From Sporomusa termitida (GTDB taxonomy: Bacteria > Bacillota > Negativicutes > Sporomusales > Sporomusaceae): DNA of 64,000 nt. The stretch lies in the NCBI RefSeq assembly GCF_007641255.1, contig NZ_CP036259.1:3474501-3538500 (forward strand), written 5' to 3'. The notes beneath the pieces are model-generated. The model did no database searches. It was not told where the DNA came from and saw only the letters and a program-made list of their open reading frames with translations. Made by a program: the position numbers and the translations under genes. Of this stretch, positions 45,793-53,842 are shown in pieces. Numbering within the stretch: the stretch's first letter is position 1; every line of letters starts with the position of its first letter.

Positions 45793-47673
45793 TCAACCGG
45801 CTTTCCGTTCATTCTTCAACGCCCGTTCTATCAATACATCCTTGTACTCTTCGGGCAAATCATTAAAATAGGCGCTGAATCCCCACACCCGTACAATCAA
45901 ATTGCTGTATTTCTCCGGCCTTTCTCTGGCCGCGATCAGCTTTTCGCTGCTCACCACATTCATTTGCATCTGGAAAAAGCCATTCTCTATGCTCAAGGCA
46001 ATGAAGTCAACAAATTTATCAAAATTATTGTTTATAAAATCTGGTGTGATCATAAAATCTACTACATTTCCATTAAACCGGTTATCGCCATAATCTAGCG
46101 CGGAAGCAAAATTAACCACTTCTGTATAGGCGGTTGATTCTTCATTGGAAATATGGACCTTAAACGGTTCACCTTTTCTCCTGCCATCAAAGGAAGCTGG
46201 AAAATCTTTTGCCGCATCAATATAAGTCGGCGCACTCAAACCAAATTTCATTTTGCCACCTAAATAGGTCACAAAGCTCTCGGTCTCCGCAGATACAAAT
46301 CGGGTTATTTCGTTGGTTAAAGTGATAATCTCATTATCATCATTACCATACTTGTTAACTCTGGATTTCAGCATAGAAATCCAATCTTCCATGTCCGCAA
46401 AATCAGTCACAATCATTTTCTTAATCGAAATCAGCGAAGCCGTTTTCTTCTCAAAGACTGCGTCTTTAATATTCAACAAGGCATTTACCACATTAGCTAA
46501 CGCTACAGTAGTAATTCCGACATTGTGATATACTGCACCGCCATGCGATACATCTTTCTTGCTTTCAAAACAACCTTCCATAAACACTGACAGCACCGGA
46601 TCATATTGAAGCCTTTGCATGCCAATAACTCGCTTTACTGCATTCAGATTCCAGGCCAAATACGTAAAATACCGCTTCTTGAATTCTTCAAACGTATCTA
46701 TTTTCGTTAAAGGATCACGCATAAACAGGTTGTTTAAGCTCCGCATGAAATTTAACGTTGTCATATTGTTCAGCGAAGTATCTTTCCCACCAATGAGAGG
46801 CTCCCAGCATGCGGATGTAGTATAATCCAGGGCATCTGAAAGCGGAATACCAAAACGGGTCAACTGCGGAAGAATAACGCCATCATTTGACAGCAATGGC
46901 GCTCCAATTCCTGTCGCAATGCACTTGACTGCAGTTTCTAAAACATTCCTCGGCGTATTTCTGTTTACGCGCAAAAGAATTTTGGGGTCTGGCAGTTGTA
47001 CTCTTTCAAGCGCCTGAATGAATAAAAGCGTCAAATCATTGTAAATATATCCGCCTTGTTTATCAGATTTTCCCAGCACAATGATTTGTCCGGTGTCTCC
47101 AAGCAGCATATTGCTTTTATCACGATAATTTTCGTGCAGGATGTGGAAAAAGTTTTCAACAATTGAGAGTGCATCTTCTTTACTTAACCTTCCATTTTCT
47201 ATGTCTTGGTTAAAGTAATCGATCAATAACGAATCCAGTCCGCCCAGACCGACTAGCCGGTGATTGCTCTGCCAAATAATTTGGTTCAAAAACAGAATGC
47301 GTTGTAGAGCCTCTCTGAAGTTTGTTGCCGGATGATCAACCATATGTTGAAACCATTTGAGCTTCGCGGCATAATTATGCGGTTGTTGGCGGATAAGTTC
47401 ATCACAGATACGAGTAATTAACATGCATATACTGTCAGTCACGCTATTGTAGTCGACACAAAACTTGTTGGAGCAGTCGTTATCTGCATATTTTAGTTGG
47501 CTAAGTCCACTTTTCAAAAAGCGGGAATAGTCTGGCGTTAGATTGCCGAAATTATACCCCCTGGACGCATCCATAAGATGGCTAAAATCCAAAAAATAGA
47601 CAAACTCATTGTCGTTTAAGGTAATGGCGACATCCCTGCACATTGTTTTAAATAATTCACTTGCTGACTGCAT
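45793..47673 (-). CDS. Glycyl radical enzyme of unknown substrate in a glycan cluster
   Basis: A 626-residue pyruvate-formate-lyase-type protein. The C-terminal radical loop RVWGFSAYF places the radical on Gly598. The thiyl residue is Cys289 in SACWEP, with Glu291 as the CxE base seen in dehydratase and C-N/C-S lyase members, not the CC pair of pyruvate formate-lyase. It is about 150 residues shorter than usual; the N-terminal helical part is reduced, but the core is continuous from GNLTPDYSRFL on. It sits among nucleotidyltransferase, epimerase and glycosyltransferase genes, so a sugar, polyol or amino-polyol substrate is inferred. No catabolic microcompartment genes are nearby. Confidence 0.85.
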   Translation of the reverse strand: MQSASELFKTMCRDVAITLNDNEFVYFLDFSHLMDASRGYNFGNLTPDYSRFLKSGLSQLKYADNDCSNKFCVDYNSVTDSICMLITRICDELIRQQPHNYAAKLKWFQHMVDHPATNFREALQRILFLNQIIWQSNHRLVGLGGLDSLLIDYFNQDIENGRLSKEDALSIVENFFHILHENYRDKSNMLLGDTGQIIVLGKSDKQGGYIYNDLTLLFIQALERVQLPDPKILLRVNRNTPRNVLETAVKCIATGIGAPLLSNDGVILPQLTRFGIPLSDALDYTTSACWEPLIGGKDTSLNNMTTLNFMRSLNNLFMRDPLTKIDTFEEFKKRYFTYLAWNLNAVKRVIGMQRLQYDPVLSVFMEGCFESKKDVSHGGAVYHNVGITTVALANVVNALLNIKDAVFEKKTASLISIKKMIVTDFADMEDWISMLKSRVNKYGNDDNEIITLTNEITRFVSAETESFVTYLGGKMKFGLSAPTYIDAAKDFPASFDGRRKGEPFKVHISNEESTAYTEVVNFASALDYGDNRFNGNVVDFMITPDFINNNFDKFVDFIALSIENGFFQMQMNVVSSEKLIAARERPEKYSNLIVRVWGFSAYFNDLPEEYKDVLIERALKNERKAG

Positions 47674-47697
47674 TTTGACTCCCCCCGATTTAAGGAT

Positions 47698-48087
47698 TTA
47701 TACCTCGTAGACCGCATCCTTAAGTGAGATAACAGACAATTCAGGCACTATTTGTATCAAATCCCTGCAAATTTCATCGAAGTTACCTATCGGTGTAACA
47801 ATAAGCACATCAATATGCGCATGTTTCGGAATATCATTCAATGCGATGACAGGCACTCCTGCAACCTGCAAGAGGCCCTCGGAATTTCTGTCTACAAAAT
47901 ACTTAACTTTTATGTTAGAGCCTTTGAGTTCAGCGTATAATAAACTTCCTAAATCACCTGCACCGTAAATGCCAACAGTTTTATAATGATGGTCAACGAA
48001 ATATGAAGCTAAATTTTTGCCCGCATTTCGATTTTCCATCCACCGTTTTAGAGTTACAAAGCTTTCAAAATATTTATCGCTCGCCAT
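47698..48087 (-). CDS. Small stand-alone Rossmann-fold protein
   Basis: A 129-residue protein consisting essentially of one Rossmann-like module: TVGIYGAGDLGSLLYAELKGSNIKVKYFVDRNSEG, then GVPVIALNDIPKHAHIDVLIVTPIG. It is the same module found at the N-termini of the neighbouring FkbM, DUF4422 and glycosyltransferase proteins, here without a catalytic partner. ATG at 48087 has AGGGG 10 bases upstream; earlier ATGs overlap the preceding gene. It probably binds a nucleotide or nucleotide-sugar. Whether it is an enzyme or an adaptor is unknown. Confidence 0.7.
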   Translation of the reverse strand: MASDKYFESFVTLKRWMENRNAGKNLASYFVDHHYKTVGIYGAGDLGSLLYAELKGSNIKVKYFVDRNSEGLLQVAGVPVIALNDIPKHAHIDVLIVTPIGNFDEICRDLIQIVPELSVISLKDAVYEV

Positions 48088-48101
48088 TGTGTTCATTCCC
48101 C

Positions 48102-49199
48102 TCATACGAACCATATTTTTTCACCATGCGTTATTTTTAGATTGTCGCGATTATATAGAAAATACAGTGCTGTAAGCAATTCGCCGATATACCCAATATA
48201 TCGATCTTCTCTGAGGGTTGACATTGCGGTATAGTGCTGTTCTATTGCTTCCAGTAAAGGAAACAGCCAGTTGCAGTATTGATCGAAAACTTCGGATCTT
48301 GCGATCAGCATATTGTAATTATATAGATACTTATCTGCCAAAATCGTGCGTGAAGCTCGGAAATAGTCCGGTTGCATTTTCTCCAGAGTTTGGAAAGTAA
48401 GTTGGATGTCTTCTGCAGAAATATACCGTCCATACTGCCTAGATGTATCGGGGCTGCATACAAACGGTAACGGCAGCACAACGTCGATGTCATTACACAT
48501 CATCCTGCGAAGATTGTTTTCATCGAATCGCAATACTCTCCTGTAATGGAAGATTCCTTTATAGTCGCATCTCAGGTTTTTCCACAACCAATAAGATGCC
48601 GTAAGTTCCGAGTAATTCCTGTTTCTCTGAGAAATATTGTCTCCCGTATTATCTTTGAGGCTGCTTATCTGTTTATGTGTCAAAGATGCGCCTACTTGTA
48701 TAGGATGAACCCAACTTGGATTCTCTGGTGCTTTTTTTAAGGATAAATCAACGTGACTTTTCGCCATCAAAATATGAATGTTCACTGGTGAGCTCTCGTT
48801 TGTGCCACAAGTTTCTGAATAATCTTCGAGAAGACGGAAGGAGGTTTTCTTCCTGAAATATTCAGATAGTAAAATATACTCTAAATGGGAATCAATACAC
48901 AGATAGTTCACATTATCATATTTACTTAACAATTCCATAATCTGCTCATGATAAGGCTCAGGTGTAGCTATTAGTATTAGTTGTCCGTTAATAGGATCAT
49001 ACTGTGAAAGTGGTAGTACAGGTATACCATCAATATTCGCAGGATTATTTTCCTGCCAAGAAACAAGAAAACATTTTGGTTTAATCTGAAATGCTTCTAT
49101 TAGTGCAATGTAAATTTGACAAGCAATCGCTTGGGCACCAAAAAGAATTACTTCGTTTGCATTATGCAATCTGGATATTACTTCATTACTATTCATCAA
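48102..49199 (-). CDS. DUF4422 glycosyltransferase with Rossmann N-terminal module
   Basis: A 365-residue protein. Residues about 12-105 form the recurring Rossmann-like module (EVILFGAQAIACQIYIALIEAF; GQLILIATPEPYHEQI). The rest is DUF4422 (about 145-365): ILMAKSHVDLSLKKAPENPSWVHPIQVG, NYSELTASYWLWKN, KGIFHYRRVLRF, and YNYNMLIARSEVFDQYCNWLFPLLE. DUF4422 proteins are GT-A-like transferases of capsule and O-antigen loci. The stop overlaps the start region of the next gene, indicating an operon. Confidence 0.85.
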   Translation of the reverse strand: MMNSNEVISRLHNANEVILFGAQAIACQIYIALIEAFQIKPKCFLVSWQENNPANIDGIPVLPLSQYDPINGQLILIATPEPYHEQIMELLSKYDNVNYLCIDSHLEYILLSEYFRKKTSFRLLEDYSETCGTNESSPVNIHILMAKSHVDLSLKKAPENPSWVHPIQVGASLTHKQISSLKDNTGDNISQRNRNYSELTASYWLWKNLRCDYKGIFHYRRVLRFDENNLRRMMCNDIDVVLPLPFVCSPDTSRQYGRYISAEDIQLTFQTLEKMQPDYFRASRTILADKYLYNYNMLIARSEVFDQYCNWLFPLLEAIEQHYTAMSTLREDRYIGYIGELLTALYFLYNRDNLKITHGEKIWFV

Positions 49200-49216
49200 G
49201 GCTACTCCTATACTTC

Positions 49217-49933
49217 CTAAATTCCAAGTATTTGTTTGTTTTCCATTGCTTCATACAACGCACGAAAAATGTAATAATCCGTTGGAGCAGTAATCTTCAT
49301 ATTATTGGGCGTACTTTTGACCATATGCATCTCAACTCCGTAAATACTTAACAAGTGCGCCGAATCAATACTCAATAGACCCTCTTTTTGTGCCATCTGA
49401 TAATATTTCCAAATTAAAGGATAGTTAAAAGACTGCGGAGCTTTTGCCACATACATAGTACTTCGCTCAGGTACATGATCAATTCTAGCCCCATCTCTGC
49501 TTTGCACTACGCTTTCCTTTGCCGCTTCCGCTGTAATTGCGGTATTATATTTTTTTGCTTTGGCTATATTTTCCGAAATCAATTCTTCAGAAATCAGAGG
49601 CCGAACTCCATCGTGGATAAGCACAATGTCATCCTTATTGCAAATATTCTCCATCGCTTTCAGTCCATTATAAATGGATTCATGTCCTGTACTTCCCCCT
49701 GGGACAATCTTTATAATTTTTTTGAAGTCATACCTATGGAGCATCAGTTGCAGTTCATTTATCCAATTCTCTAGACAGACAACGATAATATGATCTATCT
49801 CTTGATGTTCTTCAAAATGATCAAGCGTATACAAAAGCACAGGCTTCCCATGAAGTTCTAGGAATTGTTTTGGTTTTGCTCGTGAGTTCATTCTTTGTCC
49901 AGTTCCACCCGCAAATATCAAAGCTACATTCAT
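49217..49933 (-). CDS. IspD/TarI-type cytidylyltransferase
   Basis: The 238-residue enzyme transfers CMP to a sugar- or polyol-phosphate. Visible are ALIFAGGTGQRM and KPKQFL (CTP-binding loop), VPGGSTGHESIYNGL, HDGVRPLI with the metal Asp, KAPQSF, and KITAPTDYYIF. The family includes IspD (MEP pathway) and TarI (ribitol-5-phosphate). The location in a glycan operon beside a CDP-glycerol-transferase-like gene favours a CDP-alditol or CDP-polyol product over isoprenoid synthesis. ATG at 49933 has AGGG 8 bases upstream; an overlapping GTG (49942) is the alternative. Confidence 0.87.
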   Translation of the reverse strand: MNVALIFAGGTGQRMNSRAKPKQFLELHGKPVLLYTLDHFEEHQEIDHIIVVCLENWINELQLMLHRYDFKKIIKIVPGGSTGHESIYNGLKAMENICNKDDIVLIHDGVRPLISEELISENIAKAKKYNTAITAEAAKESVVQSRDGARIDHVPERSTMYVAKAPQSFNYPLIWKYYQMAQKEGLLSIDSAHLLSIYGVEMHMVKSTPNNMKITAPTDYYIFRALYEAMENKQILGI

Positions 49934-49938
49934 CTTAA

Positions 49939-52536
49939 TCACCCTATAATAGTTTGTTTGGCATATGTATAAATCGCAGTACCTGAAGTACCGTCCATGT
50001 ATTGCTCATTCTGCCTCTCTGAATAAAGCTCCGGTTCTGGCATTTGTTGCACAGCAAAATCTAAAAAATCACTTAAAGTCAAAAGCTTGCTTTCAATAAC
50101 GTAACCATTTGCTTTAGAATCTAGTGTTTTACAAGATTGTTCAAAAACAAGCTGTATTATTTCATGTATTTTATCGGCCTCTTTGTCTAATACAGTTACT
50201 TCTCCAACCCTGCATTTTTGAGACGAACAATCATACTCGATAAAACAATTGTGTTTTTCAGAGCAGGCATATATATTATCTCCAACCTTTGTCATGAAGA
50301 TATAACACTGACTGAGAGCTTCTTTTCCGACATTGTGTGGAGACATTATTTCGGGTGCATTAAGAAATGAAATATTACCATTCCGAATATCAATTCTTAA
50401 TGCTTGATTTGCTTGATAAGGCAACATCCAAACTCCGTCTTCGACAACGCACATTCCGACAAAGTTATATTTTGTGCTAGAAAAGCCTTCTGGATAGTTG
50501 CTATATTCAAAGCATTGATTTTTTTCTTTGTCCCACCTTATGATGGGAGTGTAGCATCTGGACGCAAGCCAGTAATCCTTGCCATCAAAACAAGCGGAGA
50601 AATAGTTGTAATCTTTTTTTCCAACTTCTAAAACGGTTGATACTCCGGTTTCCATATCAAAATCAAGAACGGCATTTGCGTTGGCCGATGGTATAATAGC
50701 ATGGGTACCCGTGATTACAGGTTTCCAAAAGTAGGAATCCTCTATGCTGTTCTGTAATTTTCTAATGGCGCCCATCCATTCGGAATAATATTCTAAATGG
50801 CCTGTTGTGGGCTCCAATTGAATAATCGCTGGATAGGAACATGGCAAAAAAAAGACCCGCTCTTTAAATTCAACTACAGAAGAAAACTTGTAATCCTCGC
50901 AATAAAGAGATGCTTTTTCACCTTTGGGTTTATTAAAGTTAAATTTTTCAAATGTTTTATTTTGTTTGTCATATACAGCAATTTCATTTGCTGTATATGG
51001 TGAAAAATAGAGTTTTTCATTATATGAGCTGATAGAGGTGTACAATCTCTTTCCTTCCATCTTTTCTCCTGGAAAACTCCCCATATATTCGGCTTTCCAT
51101 GTCCGTTTTTCCATCTTAAAAAGCCCATTAAATTCATATGCTGTGAACCAGAAAAACTCACCGTCGTCATATAGGTTCTCAAATGCGAGATGATTCCTTA
51201 CGCCATCCTTGCTGCAAATCTCCACATTTTGAATCATTGCTGGTTTTTCGGTACACCGGTACAACGCCACCAGAGAACTGCTATCACCGTAGTATGCATC
51301 TGAAACTGCAAGAGCCCGGTGCAAATCGGCGGTATCATCGTAAATACCGAAACCTTCATGTATGTACTGCGCAACGATACTTTCGTACTCATTCAAGAGC
51401 TGTGGTCGCATGGATTGGTAGGCAGCCTCATTCAAAGGATGTGGACGCCACCAAAGGACAATATCATCTCTGTCGCGGAAGCAGTCAAAAACATAGCGAA
51501 GTTTATGCAGTACCTTCTCATTGCCTTCCAGCAAGCTGGCAATGCTTGTATTGTAGAGAATAATCTTTTTCCGTCTGCCGTCCGGCTTTGCAATTAACCG
51601 CTTCCATGCGTCCGTGATATAATAATCCTCGCGTTTTTTGTGGATTATCTTGTCAAATTTTGGCGAACCAATGGCAATAAACTTTTCCTTTGCTTTGCCA
51701 AATAGCCCGATACAATGGTTAGTCTTTTCAAATTCTTTGATAACACGAATATAGGTCTGTCTTATTTTCTCCGATTGTACCATCACCTTATCGGCGTGCA
51801 AGGTTCCTGCACACACACACAAATGCTCTGGCACATCATCCACGCAAACGAAATAAGGAATATAAACAAGCAAATTAGTAAATTTCTTCAATCGTTCGTT
51901 ATAATAGCCGGGGTGGATGCTAGTAATAAAGTTATCATCATCATATGGATTATGGGTAACGATAATATCCGGACGCCGTTCCTCGACATTGTATGTCTGC
52001 CAGTCTACAACTGGTACATAATCAGGGTATTGGCCCCCCTCATAATGCATCTGCCCTAACCCACCACTTGGCAGACGATCATAGTAGGGAACTGGGACAA
52101 CATACGCGTCACACTGCGAGTCCTCTTTCGCCGCAAACCAAATTGACTCCATACAGTCAAACATCGAAGCCTTATAAGGAAAAAACACAATTTCAATCTT
52201 ATTCGGTTTCAACTCAATTTTAGCATTGTTTTCGATTTCAACCAGTTGTTTTTGAAGATACACAATGAAGTTTCCGTTGCCGTTTTCGGTTTTTATTTCA
52301 AGACTTGCCTCATACAAAAGCTCACAGTATTTTTCCAGGCAGGAAACCGTTTTAGTTCCTTCGCCCTCGATCTGCTCAATAAAATTCCCGATTTGTACCA
52401 CGAAGTCCTGACAATCGATCAGGATTTGAATGACAGAGGCAAGCTCTTTGCGCAAAAAGAACCGCTTGATCTCAGCATTCGCCTCATGTAGGGTTTGTAT
52501 AAGGTCTAAAATTTTCTTCTGCTGGTAACTCCGCAT
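49939..52536 (-). CDS. CDP-glycerol glycerophosphotransferase-like protein fused to a beta-propeller
   Basis: An 865-residue cytosolic protein. After a helical N-terminus (1-100), residues about 110-430 look like the GT-B fold of CDP-glycerol glycerophosphotransferases (IEIVFFPYKASMFDCMESIWFAA; KIILYNTSIASLL; LWWRPHPLNEAAYQSM; DAYYGDSSSLV). Residues about 440-800 are a run of four-stranded blade-like repeats (FWFTAYEFNGLFKM, LYFSPYTANEIAVYD, VFFLPCSYPAIIQLE, DYWLASRCYTPIIRWD), a WD40/NHL-type propeller without enzyme signature. The fusion could tether or gauge the acceptor chain. The stop overlaps the cytidylyltransferase start region. Confidence 0.75.
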   Translation of the reverse strand: MRSYQQKKILDLIQTLHEANAEIKRFFLRKELASVIQILIDCQDFVVQIGNFIEQIEGEGTKTVSCLEKYCELLYEASLEIKTENGNGNFIVYLQKQLVEIENNAKIELKPNKIEIVFFPYKASMFDCMESIWFAAKEDSQCDAYVVPVPYYDRLPSGGLGQMHYEGGQYPDYVPVVDWQTYNVEERRPDIIVTHNPYDDDNFITSIHPGYYNERLKKFTNLLVYIPYFVCVDDVPEHLCVCAGTLHADKVMVQSEKIRQTYIRVIKEFEKTNHCIGLFGKAKEKFIAIGSPKFDKIIHKKREDYYITDAWKRLIAKPDGRRKKIILYNTSIASLLEGNEKVLHKLRYVFDCFRDRDDIVLWWRPHPLNEAAYQSMRPQLLNEYESIVAQYIHEGFGIYDDTADLHRALAVSDAYYGDSSSLVALYRCTEKPAMIQNVEICSKDGVRNHLAFENLYDDGEFFWFTAYEFNGLFKMEKRTWKAEYMGSFPGEKMEGKRLYTSISSYNEKLYFSPYTANEIAVYDKQNKTFEKFNFNKPKGEKASLYCEDYKFSSVVEFKERVFFLPCSYPAIIQLEPTTGHLEYYSEWMGAIRKLQNSIEDSYFWKPVITGTHAIIPSANANAVLDFDMETGVSTVLEVGKKDYNYFSACFDGKDYWLASRCYTPIIRWDKEKNQCFEYSNYPEGFSSTKYNFVGMCVVEDGVWMLPYQANQALRIDIRNGNISFLNAPEIMSPHNVGKEALSQCYIFMTKVGDNIYACSEKHNCFIEYDCSSQKCRVGEVTVLDKEADKIHEIIQLVFEQSCKTLDSKANGYVIESKLLTLSDFLDFAVQQMPEPELYSERQNEQYMDGTSGTAIYTYAKQTIIG

Positions 52537-52674
52537 ATACTCTTCTCCAGATATTTTTTATTTTAACTGCACCTATGATGGTTACAGCCAACATTTCCTC
52601 TGGTTATTCCCTTCGTCCAAATTGGAGCGAATAATCCTTCATTTCCTCTGGACTGGAATAAATAGGAATCCATC

Positions 52675-53724
52675 TTAACGGCCTCTCCATTCAGCAATCA
52701 TTCGTTCATACATTTCCGCAAGTCCATATACCGGCTGCCAACTAAGTTTTTTTATCTTATCCACATTCAATCTCATGGTGACATCAGGTGCGTATCCCCG
52801 GCTTGCTACATCTGGTGGCACATCCACGTTTACGGAAATCCTGCCACCACAAACTTTGTCTGCAACAATCTCAGCCATTTCTCGAACAGTCACGCTTGCT
52901 TCAGGATTAGCGATGTTATAGGCTTCACCGTTTTCACCTTTCAAAAGTAAGAGCAGTATCCCCCGGATAGCATCAGATATATAGCAGTAATTTCCGCGTG
53001 ATCTACCTTCCGTATGAAGTACAATATTCTTTCGGGCAAGTGCGCTGCGGGAAAATTGGCCAAACACCCGGGGATCATCTTTTACACAGCCCGCTCCAAA
53101 GGTCTGTGCAAGTCGCGCAATCTTTACAGGAACATCATATTGTGAAAAATAGCTGTTGCACAAACTCTCACACATTCGTTTACTTTCGGGATAACAGCTT
53201 CGTGGGTTTTTCAAGTCAATATAACCTAAGTCAGCCTCGCTTACAGAGGGAATATCCGGATCTGTAAGACCATAGACCTCCATGGAAGAGAGATAGATCA
53301 TGCTTTTTACATGCTTTCTCTTGGCCAGCGTGAGGATATTAAAAGTCCCTTTAATAGAAGTTTCAATCACGCCAACAGGATTGGAGACCATTTCGAAGGA
53401 CTTTGTCACCGCAGCACAGTGAAAAATATAATCAACAGAACCATCCACCTTAACTGCTTCACATATATCCTGAAAAATAAACTCAGCACCATACAGACTA
53501 ACAAGAGGCTTTGCCTTTTCCGTGTCCCGGCCAAACGTTAAAATTTTAATGTTTAGTTTTAGTTGCTGATTTGCTGCGTACAATGCTCGGACTATCGCTG
53601 AACCAATCGTGCCGGTAGCCCCTGTGATAAGAACGGTGGAATCCTGCATGCTATTCCATGGGATATTCGTGTCCGCCACAATCTGCTGCATGTCCTCTAG
53701 CAAAATTCGCGACACTAGCCGCAC
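52675..53724 (-). CDS. NAD-dependent sugar epimerase/dehydratase (extended SDR)
   Basis: The 349-residue enzyme acts on a nucleotide-sugar. The NAD-binding loop ITGATGTIGSA, the SSMEVYG strand, and the catalytic Tyr-Lys pair in CYPESKRMCE are present, as are the substrate-domain EGRSRGNYCYISDAIRGILL and YNIANPEASVTV. It resembles UDP-glucuronate decarboxylase/GalE-like enzymes of capsule loci. The precise reaction is uncertain. It is the second glycan gene after the TPR glycosyltransferase, with about 140 gene-free bases on each side. Confidence 0.88.
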   Translation of the reverse strand: MRLVSRILLEDMQQIVADTNIPWNSMQDSTVLITGATGTIGSAIVRALYAANQQLKLNIKILTFGRDTEKAKPLVSLYGAEFIFQDICEAVKVDGSVDYIFHCAAVTKSFEMVSNPVGVIETSIKGTFNILTLAKRKHVKSMIYLSSMEVYGLTDPDIPSVSEADLGYIDLKNPRSCYPESKRMCESLCNSYFSQYDVPVKIARLAQTFGAGCVKDDPRVFGQFSRSALARKNIVLHTEGRSRGNYCYISDAIRGILLLLLKGENGEAYNIANPEASVTVREMAEIVADKVCGGRISVNVDVPPDVASRGYAPDVTMRLNVDKIKKLSWQPVYGLAEMYERMIAEWRGR

Positions 53725-53842
53725 CTCCTATTTTTAAACAAGAAAATCTTTAAAGAAATTAGTTCTTAAATTTGTCTATTGATTCGTTGGCGTCATATCG
53801 CAAAAGTAAATGGGTTTCCAATGCAATGGATTTACTGCATGA

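Noticed and set aside
45793-47673. Calling the glycyl radical enzyme pyruvate formate-lyase
   Set aside because: Active site is C-x-E rather than C-C, and the context is glycan biosynthesis.
49217-49933. Calling the cytidylyltransferase ispD of the MEP pathway
   Set aside because: Family members cannot be separated by motif alone, and the glycan-operon context with a CDP-glycerol-type transferase favours a CDP-polyol enzyme.
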